This document shows, piece after piece, positions 20,708 through 31,324 of a stretch of 64,000 nucleotides of DNA; the first letter of the stretch is position 1; every line of letters starts with the position of its first letter. The position numbers and the translations under genes were made by a program. A model generated the notes under the pieces. That model saw nothing but the letters and a program-made list of their open reading frames with translations. It did no database searches and was not told where the DNA came from. The stretch comes from Anniella stebbinsi (Eukaryota > Chordata > Lepidosauria > Squamata > Anniellidae). Location: assembly GCA_029215795.1 (NCBI GenBank), contig JARDYH010000004.1, forward strand, positions 219,411,517 through 219,475,516. Direction: 5' to 3'.

Positions 20708-20930
20708 CTTTATTTTATTAACTCTTTATGGCACCCATCAATCAAGTACTCTGGGTAGATAACAAAATCTATAAATCAATAAAATGCAAAATCAAATCAA
20801 ACAGCATCAACATAGATTCAAAACAATAACCAACACAACCAGAATAACACCTGCAAAACTCATCTTAAAAATCAGTATGAAACCAGCCTGAAAACCAGCA
20901 AGGAGAAAAATGACCAGTGGAGGATCGTTT
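20708..20930 (-). mobile_element. LINE 3' UTR, antisense
   Basis: TTTATTTTATTAACTC then AGTACTCTGGGTAGATAAC and a long A-rich stretch with CAAAATCAAATC and AATAACCAACACAACC. Antisense L2-type 3' UTR. Confidence 0.55.
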
Positions 20931-20951
20931 TGTGGGTTCAGTCAGTTTTGG

Positions 20952-21208
20952 GGGCCTGTTCAGACCACACTTCAGGCTCTGTAGTTAGTGAAACTTTGTT
21001 TCTCTGGGGTTACAACTAACCACAAACCATGCTGTCAGACACAGCACTTTAAGCCATGGTTAGAGCAGCTAACCCTGCTGCAGATAGTCCAACTGTGGTT
21101 ACTGAGTGAGCAGGGTTTAGCAAAACGCATTGCACAAGATGCCTTAAACCCTGCTGCTTAACCAAAAGCCTTGACCAGCAGGGTTTAAGGTGTCTTCTTA
21201 ACAGGTCC
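20952..21208. mobile_element. Harbinger-like MITE family F, copy
   Basis: From GGGCCTGTTCAGACCACAC to GGTGTCTTCTTAACAGGTCC, inverted ends. The interior (CTCTGTAGTTAGTG, GCAGGGTTTAGCAAAACGCA, TTAACCAAAAGCCTT) matches the copy at 60870-62037. No clear target duplication. Confidence 0.75.
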
Positions 21209-21211
21209 TCT

Positions 21212-21383
21212 GAATTTTAGTCAGAATCAGCCAGAACTCCAAAGGAGCTATCCGAGGTGCTAAACCCTGTTCCCCAAATGGGTTGAGGACCTTGGATAAC
21301 TTCTTTAGAGTTCTGTCTGGATCTGACTTAAACCCAGAATGGAATCCCAGCCCTACCAAACTCAGAGCCACCAGCTTCTGCTG
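21212..21383. mobile_element. Palindromic MITE family I, partial
   Basis: TTTTAGTCAGAATCAGCCAG, ACTCCAAAGGAGCTATCC and TCAGAGCCACCAGCTTCTG match family I, but the left terminus is missing where it abuts the family F element. Confidence 0.65.
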
Positions 21384-21439
21384 CCAAGGCCGTACTATAA
21401 GTCTTGGAGAATAAAGAAGTTTCAGTTGGTGCCCCAAAG

Positions 21440-21625
21440 ACCAGGCCCCAATGAAGCTTCTCTTGGGTGCCACTAGCACAAAGGCCCTGTCACTACTGTC
21501 TACCCACCTGACCTCATTAGATGGACAGACCTGGAGATGGACCTCTGATGAAGATCTTATGGACCAGCCAGGAATATATGGGACAAGGCTATCCTTCAAG
21601 TAAAATGGGGCAGAGGTTTGATTCC
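21440..21625 (-). pseudogene. L2 ORF2 C-terminal fragment
   Basis: Minus-strand translation contains LKDSLVPYIPGWSIRSSSE and RWVDSSDRAFVLVAPK, aligning with the PQYLMERL...ERAFSVVAPQ region of the L2 at 12591-15985. Confidence 0.7.
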
Positions 21626-21710
21626 CCCTGGCTAAGGTTGCCAATTTCAAAAATTCTGGCACATTAGACTGAGGCAGCAAACCTATATGTATGGGACTAA
21701 ATCCCTTTGG

Positions 21711-21711
21711 A

Positions 21712-21752
<41 letters not shown>

Positions 21753-22079
21753 TACCATCATCATCATCATCATCAATATTTATATACCATTATCTAACAC
21801 AGATTCCAGAGCGGTGAACATATTAAGCATTAAGAGAAAGAAATTTTAAAAAGCAAATTAAAATTGTTCAATTTAAAAACAAAGGAACCAAAAAAACAGT
21901 GGCTAGTCAGTTGAGGAAGGCTTCTTGAAACAGAGTTGTTTTCAGGAGGCACCGGAAACAGCCAAGTGTTGGCGCCTGTCTGACCCCCAGGGGCAGAGAG
22001 TTCCACAGAGAAGGGGCCACTACACTGAAGGCTCTTCTCCTCGTGGATTCCAATGGGGCCACAGGTCCATAGTAGGGCT
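21711..22079 (-). mobile_element. L2-type LINE 3' end with microsatellite tail, antisense
   Basis: Starts with (ATT)n (21711-21750) and (ATC)n (21754-21774), then ATATTTATATACCATTATC, an A-rich UTR, and a coding remnant (GGGCAGAGAGTTCCACAGAG, GAAGGCTCTTCTCCTCG) corresponding to the C-terminal LINE domain. Confidence 0.7.
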
Positions 22080-22092
22080 GACTCCTGAGTAA

Positions 22093-22335
22093 ACATGTAT
22101 TTACCGGTTATTGTATTGCATTTGTTCCCCACCTTTCACCCAAGGAGCTCGAAGTGACATACATAGTTCTCCCTGACCCCCATTTTATCCTCACAACAAC
22201 CTTGTGAGGTAGGTTAGGCTGAGTGATCATGAATGGATCAAGGTGACCAGGAGAGTTTCCTGGCTGAGTAGAGATATGAATCTGGGTCTCCCCAGGCCTA
22301 GACCAACACCCCGACCCAGCCTTCACTGACCTACT
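22093..22335 (-). mobile_element. tRNA-derived SINE, antisense
   Basis: TTATCCTCACAACAACCTTG, TGAGGTAGGTTAGGCTGAG, GAATCTGGGTCTCCCCAGG: read on the minus strand this is the well-known squamate SINE with a tRNA-type head and LINE-like tail. The head is degraded. Confidence 0.75.
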
Positions 22336-22344
22336 GATCCAGAT

Positions 22345-22450
22345 ATTTAGGACCAGAACTCCCAGAATTCCTGATCAATGGCCATGTGGCTAGAACTGAT
22401 GGGATTTGAATGCCAAAAAATCTGAAGGACACGAGGTTGGGGAGAATTGC
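22345..22450. repeat. Interspersed element family N
   Basis: AACTCCCAGAATTCCTGATC, AATGGCCATGTGGC, GATGGGATTTGAATGCC and GAGGTTGGGGAGAATTGC in family order. Confidence 0.6.
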
Positions 22451-22776
22451 TCTAACTCCTACACCAAACTACCATAGCATTGTGCTATAAGTATTTGACC
22501 ATCCACAGGTTGTCTTTAACCTGAAGGGGACAATTACCTCTCTCCTAAAAATGGAACAGAGGTCAGGTGCCTTTCATTGTTCCTCTGGTTAATGGGCCAA
22601 GTCTTTGTTTTAAAGACTGACTGAAGGTGAATATTAAGGCACAAGATCTTACAGCATGCACAGAGCACTGTTTCTTTCTAATGAAAACACTAATGCAGCT
22701 CTTAAAGGATTCCTGGACAAGTGAAGTCACATCAATGGGACAATTTCTACCAGCAGTATACATAACAGAAGAAGGC
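22451..22776. other. No recognisable gene or repeat
   Basis: Unique-looking sequence. Confidence 0.4.
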
Positions 22777-23057
22777 TATATATTAAGGGGGAGTGGATAA
22801 GTTCTTGGAGGAGAAAGCTATCAATGGCTCCTAGTCCCAATGGCTACTGGTGCCAATGGCTAATTGCTACTTCCAGTATCAGAGGCAGTAAGTCTTTCTA
22901 CACCAGTTACTGGGGATCATGGGCAGGATGGTGCTGTTGCACCTGTGTCCTGCTTGTTGGTTCCTGGTCGACAGCTGGTTGGCTACTCTGTGAATAGAGT
23001 GCTGGACTAGATGGCCCCATGGTCTGGCTCCAGCATAACTCTTCTTATGTTCTTACT
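22777..23057 (+). mobile_element. LINE 3' end (CR1/L2-type)
   Basis: GAGAAAGCTATCAATGGCTC, CCAGTATCAGAGGCAGTAAG, GACTAGATGGCCCCATGG and TTCTTATGTTCTTAC. A short internal duplication (CAATGGCTACTGGTGCCAATGGCTA, split at CAATGGCTACTGG) is present. Confidence 0.8.
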
Positions 23058-24256
23058 TTATGGGATCCTACAAAGTGATTCAGCTTGCAGTGACATGCTA
23101 TACATGTCTACTCCATGGGACTTACTCCCAGGTGAGCGTACAATCCTGTACAGATGGTATTGGCTCCAGATTTATGCTGGATTAGGTTACCCGGTAGAAA
23201 TGGAAACTCTTGTCCCCTCCTTTTCATGGCAGACCCCCCCCCCCCTGAAAATACTACAGAGAGATCCCGCTGAATGGGGTGAGCTGGGCAGGCTCCCGAA
23301 AATTGGAATGAGGGATGTTCTGCGAGCAGAAGGCAGATCCTGGATTCAACCCTTCACATTTAATGGATTATTCATCACGGTCCAGTTGTAACTGGTGATG
23401 GGCAATTTTTAATCACACTTCCTTCTCTATCTCAAAAAGGCCCATATATTGAGGTTTTCCGGCACATGTCAATGTTTGAATTAATGAAGTGTTTAAAAGG
23501 CAGGTGGTTACTCAGTTACAACATATTTTAGGTGAAAAGCCAGCGGGCGAATTTGGTATAGATAAACCAAATTCCACATACATGCAGTATCGTCTCAGAA
23601 TGCACAGGAACGCTGTGAATGCTCCACACATCTGTAACCAGACATTGGAAGCTACCTGTGCTGAAAGGGAGTGGATTATTTTAAACAATAATAGTGAAAT
23701 GACTTGGTTCTGGGTTTAGCGCACACCTGATCTGCCAACAATATTTTTCTCTGCTCGATTCAGAGGCGGACAGTTTATTAGAGCTCCAGTTCTCTTTGCC
23801 AATCTGTGCTTCGTTAAGAAGGAAATTTAATGAACAAAAGGTCAAGTCACCCGACCATTTCATCGTAATCAGATATATGGGAAGGCAGGAAAAAATAATG
23901 TCACAGAAATTTAATTTTGCCGTAAATAGAAGTCTGTTTTCCTTTGTTTTCCTTTTCATACTCACCTTCTAAGGAAAATTTTGGCTGTCTCAACCAGGAT
24001 GATTTCTTGAAGTATTTACCATTACCTATTTGCTTCTATGGATGAAAACATAAATTCCTTTTAATTGCATAACATAGCAGGAAAGGAGGGGCAAATGTAG
24101 ACCTCACAGGGCTGCAAGCAAGTTGAAGACGTTGTTGATGTGTAACTTACGTGCTCAGGGAAAATATGCCTAAATGTAGTCGCTCAGAGGTCCCCTTACA
24201 TGCAAAGTACCTTTGTTATGCCTTGGCACAGGCTCCTCTCATTAGGATGGCCACTA
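23058..24256. other. Unannotated; 23390-24060 possibly conserved non-coding
   Basis: No repeat is recognised in 23390-24060, which is AT-rich and non-repetitive. Short frames such as 23011-23391 overlap a LINE tail and show no family motif. Confidence 0.35.
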
Positions 24257-24279
24257 GCACACACACACACACCAAAGAA

Positions 24280-24324
<45 letters not shown>
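24257..24324 (+). repeat. (CA)n followed by (AAAG)n microsatellites
   Basis: CA run 24257-24272, then about ten AAAG units to 24324, a purine-rich tract. Confidence 0.95.
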
Positions 24325-24349
24325 CTTCAAGGTGGGGCTGTCCGGTCAT

Positions 24350-24889
24350 AAGAACAGAAGAAAAGCCCTGCTGGACCAGACTAAGGGTCCATCTAGTCCA
24401 ACAATCTGTTCACACAGTAGCCAACGAGCTGTTGACAAGGGACCCACAATCAGGATACGGTGCAGCAGCACCCTCCCACCCATGTTCCCCAGCAACTGCT
24501 GCATATAGGCTATTCCCTCGGATACTGGAGGTAGCACATAGCCATCAGGACTAGTAGCCAGGATTTTATCCAACCTCTTTTTAAAGCCATCCAAATTGGT
24601 GGTCATCATGACATCATGACCTGGAGGACCTTCTCTTCTGCCACTCCCAGACAGTGGAATGGCCTGCCGGAGGAGATTCGACAAATTAGTAGTCTCCTTG
24701 AATTTAAGAGAGCCGTGAAGACTGATTTCTTCCGGCAGGTCTACCCAGTTGAATTTTAAGATGTTTTAAAAAATGTATTAGTTTTCATTTGTTTTTAATG
24801 TTTTATCTATTTTATGGTCCTTGTATTTCTATTTATTGTTGTTCTCCGCCTCGATCCGGAGGGAGAGGCGGGTTAGAAATGAATAAATA

Positions 24890-24932
<43 letters not shown>

Positions 24933-25215
24933 GCCCTAGTGAATTCCATAATTTAAGAATGAACTGTGTGAATAAGTCTTTCCTTTTATCTGTCCTGAAT
25001 TACCCACCAATCAGCTTCATGAGATGACCCTGGGTTCTAGTATTATGGGAGAGGGAGTAAAATGTCTCCCCATCCACATTCTCCACACCATGCATAATTT
25101 TGTACACCTCTATCATGTCTCCCTTAGCCTCCTTTTTTCCAAGCTGCACAATCCTAGCTGTCGCACCCTTCCCTCAGAGAAGAGATTCCCCAGTCCCTTG
25201 ATCATTTTAGTTGCC
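24350..25215 (-). mobile_element. LINE 3' region (CR1/L2-type), antisense, split by an L2
   Basis: Left: AGCCCTGCTGGACCAGAC, CCATCTAGTCCAACAATC, CACCCTCCCACCCATGTTCC, TTTTTAAAGCCATCC. Right (24932-25215): AGTGAATTCCATAATTTAAG, CTCTATCATGTCTCCCTTAG, CCCAGTCCCTTGATCATTTT. This order is continuous in the minus-strand family; the L2 fragment at 24617-24932 lies in between. Confidence 0.8.
24617..24932 (+). mobile_element. L2 LINE 3' end nested in another LINE
   Basis: Encodes the last codons (SATPRQWNGLPEEIR, then LLEFKRAVKTDFFRQ) followed by the 3' UTR GCCTCGATCCGGAGGGAGAG and (ATT)n at 24889-24932. CATCATGACATCATGAC at the left junction suggests the target region. Confidence 0.8.
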
Positions 25216-25836
25216 TGCATGAAGTCTGCATGAATAACTTCTTCCTAGGACCACTGAGTGTCCCAGGAGAGAGCTATCTGACATCTCTGGGTCCTTTGCT
25301 CCCAGGTTGTGCAGTAGAGTCGATGAAACAGCCGTGCATACCTGTCTTCAAATGCAGAGAATTGATGGCCTACTGCTGTTTTGCCCTGCATAATTAAAGT
25401 TCTAACTGCCTGACTAAAAAATAGAGATCTTCCCCCCAACACCCCCCTCCCAGTTGAGTTGGGGGAGGGGTTGGATGCGAAGAGGTGCCAGTCAACTGCA
25501 TTTGTGTGCGATAAATAATCAGTTGCGCTCTCAGTTTTCGATGCTTGTTAAAAATCCAGGCACTGGAACAGCTCCCGAATCTCACCGCTTCCACCTCCTC
25601 CGCTGCCAATCTCTTTTGCATCTCATTGGCATTTGAGAACATTAATTGACTCATTATTCCAATTCATATTCAGGAAAGGAAGCTGATTAACGAAGGCAGA
25701 TGCAGAATCTCCAGACACATTTGTAGCAACGTTGTATGTCCCGGCAGTTTACTCGAGTTATTAGAATCCTGAGGAAGCGACAGCCAGGAGAATCGGAGGT
25801 GCGTCCTGCTATTCCGACTCCTTGATAGCGTTTGTA
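25216..25836. other. No recognisable gene or repeat
   Basis: Contains a near-palindromic CCCCCTCCCAGTTG/GTTGGGGGAGGGG hairpin at 25441-25472. Otherwise unique-looking. Confidence 0.4.
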
Positions 25837-25859
25837 CATCATCATCATCATCATCATCA

Positions 25860-25897
<38 letters not shown>

Positions 25898-26090
25898 TAT
25901 TACATTTGTATACCACCCCATAGCCGAAGCTCTCTGGGCGGTTTACATAGGATTAAAACAATTAAAAACAATATACAAAAATTAAAACAGCAAAAACATA
26001 CAACTGCTACAACAGCCCCAAAAGCTACAAACACAAAAACTACAAAGCTACAAAGCTACAAAGCTACAAACACAGATATTACCAAATCTT
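25837..26090 (-). mobile_element. L2 LINE 3' tail, antisense, with (ATC)n(ATT)n
   Basis: (ATC)n 25837-25863 and (ATT)n 25864-25897, then TTATTACATTTGTATACCAC, AGCTCTCTGGGCGGTTTAC and an A-rich UTR with tandem CTACAAAG units at 26038-26070. Confidence 0.85.
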
Positions 26091-26164
26091 TGTCTCTGTT
26101 TCATTTATTTTTAAAATTCAAAGCTGACTCGAGTCTATATCTGATTGGTTTTTTTCTTTTCACA

Positions 26165-26345
26165 TGAGAACCCGTGAATATTTTCATGCATATTTCCCCC
26201 CCAAATGTACACATTCATTGTGTGCATTTTGAAAATATACACATTCTTCTCCCACGGATTAAAGTGCATTTGTGCGCATTTTTCAAAAGTATGCATTTTT
26301 TTCACACGCATTTTTCAAACGTATGTATGCTGGTGAATGCATTTT
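26165..26345. repeat. AT-rich TGCGCATTTTTC-type repeat (family M-like)
   Basis: Recurring TGTGTGCATTTTGAAAATA, TTTGTGCGCATTTTTC and CACACGCATTTTTCAAACG phrases resemble the interior of elements near 36365, 47255 and 48770. Confidence 0.45.
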
Positions 26346-26561
26346 GAGGGGGGTTCAATGAATCACATTGCAAGCTCAGAAATGTATGCACTTTGGTCAC
26401 AGGGGGCGCCAAGTCCATGTTTGATCTAGAAGGGACAAAGTGAGTAAAATCCTGATTAAAAAACAACAACCTGAAATGAATTTCTCATAGATACCTCTTT
26501 CTGTGTCATAGTTCAATTTGGGAAGAATCGAAATCACCCATTAGGCCAGATATTGCTAGCC

Positions 26562-26882
26562 TAGAGTGACCATATGAGAAGGAGGAAGGGGCTTCTATAT
26601 CTTTAAGAGTTGTACTGAAAAGGGAATTTCAGCCGGTGTCATTGGTATGCATGCAGCACCTGGTGGAATTCCCTCTTCATCACAACAGTTAAAGCTGCAG
26701 GAGCCCTGCCTAGGATGACCAGATACAAAAGAGGGTAGGGCTCCTGCAGCTTTAACTGCTGTGATGAAGAAGGAATTTCATCATGTGCTGCATGTATACA
26801 AATGACACCTGCTGAAATTCCCTTTTCAGCACAATTATCAAAGATACAAAAGCCCAGTCCTCCTTTCTATATGGTCACCCTA
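26562..26882 (-). mobile_element. hAT palindromic MITE family A, complete
   Basis: 321 bp from TAGAGTGACCATATG to ATGGTCACCCTA, flanked by perfect 8-bp duplications TGCTAGCC (26554-26561 and 26883-26890). Arms carry AAAAGGGAATTTCAGC and its complement. The centre reads TAGGATGACCAGATAC, a third terminus-like sequence that orients the copy on the minus strand. Non-coding. Confidence 0.92.
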
Positions 26883-26909
26883 TGCTAGCCCAAAAGTAGA
26901 ATCCAGGGT

Positions 26910-27039
26910 TGGGATCTGCACTACTGCTTTATGTTAGTCTTGAAGTGCACTGACAACTGTTGGGGTCCACTGATACATTCCATTTATCATTTTCAAAACA
27001 CTTTCATAGTGTTATATCCTGCTTGGTGTAGATCTGGCC
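26910..27039. mobile_element. Harbinger-like MITE family H
   Basis: GGGATCTGCACTACTGC ... GGTGTAGATCTGGCC, inverted ends. The interior ACAACTGTTGGGGTCC, ATTTTCAAAACACTTTC and GTTATATCCTGC recurs at 37214, 37490 and 57944. Confidence 0.7.
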
Positions 27040-27235
27040 GATGACAAACTCCAGGGCTTAGGAACCACTCTCCTGGCAACCTAGGATGGTGCAATGCACA
27101 CTCAGGATGAATCTCCTCATAGGCCAAGGCCTTGCCACCTATTTTTTGGCCCTGCTGTGATTTCCTTTGCCGAAGCAGAAATTGTTCAAGCCTTGCCCAG
27201 TCACCAGAAGGATGGCCCACTGCTGCTTCTCTGGG

Positions 27236-27476
27236 ACATACGAAGAGCCATTCTGGATCAAACCAAAGGTCCATTTAGTCCAGCCTTCTGTTCATACGGT
27301 GGCCAACCAACCAACCAATCGACCAACCAGCTATTGCACTCTTTTCTCACAAATAGGACATAAGCGCAATAGCACTCCTCTGTTCGTATTCCCAAGCAAT
27401 AGGTGTACATAGGCATATTGCTTCCTGTTGCATATAGCCCTTAGGACTAGTAGTCATTGATAGCCTTCTCCTCCAG
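27236..27476 (-). mobile_element. LINE 3' end (CR1/L2-type), antisense
   Basis: ACGAAGAGCCATTCTGGATC, AAAGGTCCATTTAGTCCAGC, ATAGCCTTCTCCTCCAGTAT. Internally expanded with several CCAA units (27302-27330). Breaks exactly where the hAT half-element begins. Confidence 0.75.
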
Positions 27477-27643
27477 TATCTGGTCACTCTAGAGGGCAGG
27501 GCTCCTGCAGCTTTAACTGTTGGGATGAAGAGGGAATTTCATCAGGTGCTGCCTGCATACAAATGACACCTGCTGAAATTCCCTTTTCTATGCAACTGTT
27601 AAAGATACAGGAGCCCTGTCCTCCTTTCCATATGGTCACTCTA
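27477..27643 (+). mobile_element. hAT MITE family A, half element
   Basis: Starts at the family centre (TATCTGGTCACTCTAG) and continues to the right terminus CATATGGTCACTCTA. The left half is missing. Confidence 0.8.
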
Positions 27644-28070
27644 GTGGGTTATGACTAGAGCTGAGGAAAACATTCTCAGGCTCCTCTCCCCCCCGAGGAA
27701 CTGTCTGAGATTCTTCTTTTTTTCCTCACTGCCCTCCCCAGTCAAGATATTCTCCATCATTGTTGTGTGCCATTTCCTTCCCACAATGCCTTGGAATGAG
27801 GCTAGCTCAAGAGCATTGTGGGGGATGCAAAATGGTTGCCAGGCTGACCACACCAAACTCAGGATTAAGAGAAAGAAGCTGTGCTACTGTCAAGAGAAAC
27901 TTGGAGAATTTCTTATCGCCCCGGAGGAAAATGCTGACCACTGTCCAATTTCTCATCCCGCAAATACGGTGGAGAACTGAGAGGCCATTAGTAATGATTC
28001 AAGCTACAACCATCATCAGTGATCTCTATATTGTCATTTATAGTAGGTTCTTTCCACCCTACCTTTAAAT
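27644..28070. other. No recognisable gene or repeat
   Basis: Frames of about 100 codons (27651-27980 and 27760-28068) overlap each other in different phases without any family motif. Confidence 0.4.
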
Positions 28071-28382
28071 TAGGGTGACCAGATAAAATCCTGGTCAGGG
28101 CTCATGTAACTTTTCGAGAAAGGGGAATTTCAACCAGTGTCATTTCTATGCAATTAGTTCCTGGTGAAATTCCCTCTTCATCACAACAGTTAAAGTTGCA
28201 GGGGCCCTGCCTTCTTTTGTAAATGGTCACTCTAGTATAGTGCCTGCAACTTTAACTGTTGTGATGAAGAGGGAATTTCATCAGGAACTAATTGCATACA
28301 AATGACACTGGCTGAAATTCCCTTTTCTCTACAACTGTTAAAGTTACATGAGCCCTGACCTGGATTTTATCTGGTCACCCTA
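28071..28382 (+). mobile_element. hAT palindromic MITE family B, complete
   Basis: 312 bp from TAGGGTGACCAGATAAAATC to GATTTTATCTGGTCACCCTA. Flanks CTTTAAAT and CTTGAAAT match at seven of eight bases. Centre ATGGTCACTCTAGTATAG gives the plus orientation. Family B differs from A mainly in the outer 20 bp and in a CAATTAG/CTAATTG loop. Confidence 0.9.
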
Positions 28383-29073
28383 CTTGAAATGAAATGATTG
28401 GTTTTGCTTCACGAACAGTTGCTTGAAAACGGAAACAAAATACACGTCCCTGTAGGAAGTATATTAGGACTGACACAGATGACTGCTGTAGTTCCTTTGG
28501 AGCCATTATCATCTGTCATGTAAATACATAATTAAGGGCTTTTTAAAAATGCAGATTATGTAAATATATTTTAAGGGTCTTTTGAAAATGCAAAGGGTTG
28601 ACCCAACTGAGTATAATGAGTCCTCTGGAGCGGTTTCTAAATGCATATTTAGGTTTGGAAATGTGGAATGATCGCTCAGTGGACCAATTGGTGCTCCTTC
28701 AGAGCCATTTACAGACTCTTGTACAGATACTTATTTTTGTATAGGGGTTTCCGGAAACGTAGCATTCGTGCAAGATAAACAGTACCAACTGTTCACTATT
28801 TGGGTGGTGGGAAAAGCTGGAAAGTTGCAACCGTCTCAGCAATTATTGTTGATAATTAGGTCTCGTTTAGTTTCCAGGCTTTTAGAGAGCTGGTGGAGCC
28901 AGTCTTGTTCCACAAAGTTTGGAGGCTTGGGGTGTGATCCAACCACCTGTGCTGATTTTGATTTACAGGTTGCAGGGTGGGGGCTATCTATATTCAGGGA
29001 AAGCCCCGCGGTGGCTGTGGATCGGCCCTTCGTCTGTTAGATGAGGCAAGCGCAGCTTTGCATCCACTGCAGG
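28383..29073. other. Unique AT-rich spacer between two hAT MITEs
   Basis: 28430-28760 is non-repetitive with ATGTAAATACATAATTAAGG and TATGTAAATATATTTTAAGG as a near-duplicate pair about 50 bp apart. No gene. Confidence 0.35.
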
Positions 29074-29393
29074 TAGGGTGACCAGATAAAATCCAGGTCA
29101 GGGCTCATGTAACTTAAACAGTTGTAGAGAAAAGGGAATTTCAGCCAGTGTCATTTGTATGCAATTAGTCCCTGGTGAAATTCCCTCTTCATCACAACAG
29201 TTACAGTTGCAGGGGCCCTGCCTTCTTTTGTATATGGTCACTCTAGTATAGTGCCTGCCCCTTTAACTGTTGTGATGAAGAGGGAATTTCACCAGGAACT
29301 AATTGCATACAAATGACACTGGCTGAAATTCCCTTTTCTCTACAACTGTTAAAGTTACATGAGCCCTGACCTGGATTTTATCTGGTCAGCCTA
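29074..29393 (+). mobile_element. hAT palindromic MITE family B, complete
   Basis: 320 bp, TAGGGTGACCAGATAAAATC to TATCTGGTCAGCCTA, with perfect 8-bp duplication ACTGCAGG (29066-29073, 29394-29401). Very similar to the copy at 28071 but with a different target duplication, so an independent insertion. Confidence 0.93.
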
Positions 29394-29727
29394 ACTGCAG
29401 GGCTTCCCCGCGATGCTGTGATTTGAAAAAGTTAGGGATTGACTTTGACTTGTTCAAATGGAGCGATGTCAATACTGCACTTTCGCTGTCTGACGTCGCT
29501 CCGGAGCCAATCTGGGGTTAATCTGGGGGTGGTGGAATGGTGCCTGATGGAAAGCAACCAGCAATTGGTTGTCTTCAACCAGGAAGAGGGCAGGGGCATG
29601 GTTGCCTGGATTACTCTACGCCAACCTGGGAGAGCGAAAGTGAAGGTTTGAGAAAGAGGTGGCTCCATCCTCGAGCTGTGAAGACAGCCCCTGGGTCAGA
29701 TCTCAAGTTTAATCTATGCTGAAAGGG

Positions 29728-29728
<1 letters not shown>
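29394..29728. other. No recognisable gene or repeat
   Basis: Unique-looking sequence; overlapping short frames on both strands without motifs. Confidence 0.4.

Positions 29729-29775
<47 letters not shown>
29729..29775 (+). repeat. (TA)n(TG)n microsatellite
   Basis: TA run to 29740, then TG run to 29775. Confidence 0.95.
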
Positions 29776-29777
<2 letters not shown>

Positions 29778-29789
29778 TTTAAAACATTT

Positions 29790-30140
29790 CTATCTTGCTT
29801 TTTCTTCTAGGGGTTCAAGGCAAATAATAATAGCAAGAACAACAAATGAAAAATACCAATTTAAACATCGTTTCAATTTACAACGTCAATGCTACACATT
29901 AAAACAATAAAACAGCAGCAGAAAATGACACAACAGAAATAGAAATCTTTAAAATTATTTTTTTTAAAACGAGAGAGATTAAAAACAGCAAGTTAAAACC
30001 ACAGACCAAATGCTTTGCTAAAAAGGAAGGCATTTGCCAACTTCTGGAAGGTCATCAATGAGGAACGGAGATGGTTTTCCCTTGAAAGGCAGTTCCAGGG
30101 CCTGGGTGGCAGCCACCAGTATTTCACCTATGTCACTAGC
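29790..30140 (-). mobile_element. LINE 3' end, antisense
   Basis: A-rich UTR (AATAATAATAGCAAGAAC, AAAACAATAAAACAGCAGC), then AAAAAGGAAGGCATTTGCC and GAAAGGCAGTTCCAGGGCCT, a coding remnant of the C-terminal LINE domain. Confidence 0.6.
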
Positions 30141-30216
30141 AGTATATGTATCTGGCACCTTCTCAATGCAGGAATTGTGGGATGATGGGCTTCATGTCTG
30201 CGATCCTGCACTCAGG

Positions 30217-30283
30217 GTTGGTTCACACATATGGTCCTCACTTGATGATTGTAGCATCAAGTGGTGACTTGCATGTGTGAATG
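30217..30283. mobile_element. Miniature hairpin element
   Basis: TTCACACATATGGTCCTCAC and its near complement GTGACTTGCATGTGTGAA close a hairpin with CTTGATGA/GCATCAAG at the loop. Inverted ends suggest a minimal MITE; single copy here. Confidence 0.45.
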
Positions 30284-31324
30284 GCAGTGGCATAGCTAGG
30301 GATAGACCTCGGGGCCTACAGTCCAGGTCCCACAAATGATCACCCAGGCAGTGGCAGGTGAGTGGCAAACAGGCTCAGTGTCAGCAGCTCAGCTGCCACA
30401 GCATATTGAGACCCAGTGGGATGCTGGTTACATCATTGTGAGTTCTATTGACTTTGGTCCCCTGAGGGGGGTCTGTTGGACACAGCCTCCCCCACAGTCA
30501 TGATTTGCACCATATTTCTATGAAATTATGATAATTATTTCTAAATGTGGATCTATTCAGATCAACTAGCATGGGCAAATGTGTGTCCTCTTTTCTCCTC
30601 ATTCTTGGTGATGGAAGTCCTCCTTTTTGGTGATGCATGTCTGGCCATCCTACCCCACACATTGATCATATTTGCACACCAGAGACTCCATGCAAATGGA
30701 GGCTCTGTACATAAGATATGGTGCTTTTATTTTATTGTTACAGGAGGCTGTTAATGCACTGTATCTACTTTCGGTTTCATTGCAGAATTGAAAACTGAGC
30801 ACTACACAAGGAGCATTTCTCCCCTGCTCTTCTGCTACATAACCTCTAGGTGGCACTGTGGTAAAATGGAACAGCGCAAATACACAAGTGGAATTCACTT
30901 TTCCAAATAATATTGCATTTACCTTTCTCTAAAACAAAAAACAAAAAAAAACCTTGACGAAAGCAACGTTTAAAAAAACAGAAGCTACACTGGAAGGTCA
31001 TGTCATCTAAAGAAACAACCCTGAATAGGGAATGGCAAGCATACAATAAATGACTCATGTAGAAAAGTCCACAATCAATGTGTGGAAGCAAGGGATGGGG
31101 TGATTTCAGTCCCTCCCTCCAAATGTCAACTGTACACAGTTATTAGTCTTCTTCATGGGTATAACATCATTCCCCCACCACCACCACCATGGACTATCTT
31201 CTATCATTCAGCTGCAAACTGTCAAGTGCTGGATAATTAACAAAAGGGAAATCAAGAGCCATACTGGCATAAATATGAGTTATGCATATATTTGTCCACT
31301 TGATATTACTGGAATCTATTTTCT
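30284..31324. other. Unannotated, with one short interspersed repeat
   Basis: Starts CAGTGGCATAGCTAGGG, which resembles a transposon terminus, but no partner end is found. 30764-30860 is listed separately. A-rich run at 30930-30955. Confidence 0.4.
30764..30860 (-). repeat. Interspersed repeat family R
   Basis: CTGCTACATAACCTCTAGG and GAAAACTGAGCACTACACAA are the reverse complement of the segment at 54265-54358. Confidence 0.75.

Noticed and set aside
21198..21776. Minus-strand frame of 192 codons
   Set aside because: The start is a translated microsatellite (Met/Ile runs) joined to an L2 C-terminal remnant; annotated as LINE debris instead.
24151..24351. Frame rich in KERK repeats
   Set aside because: Direct translation of the (AAAG)n microsatellite.
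30284..30500. hAT element starting CAGTGGCATAGCTAGGG
   Set aside because: The start resembles a known terminus type but no inverted partner or target duplication was found, so no element boundary can be given.
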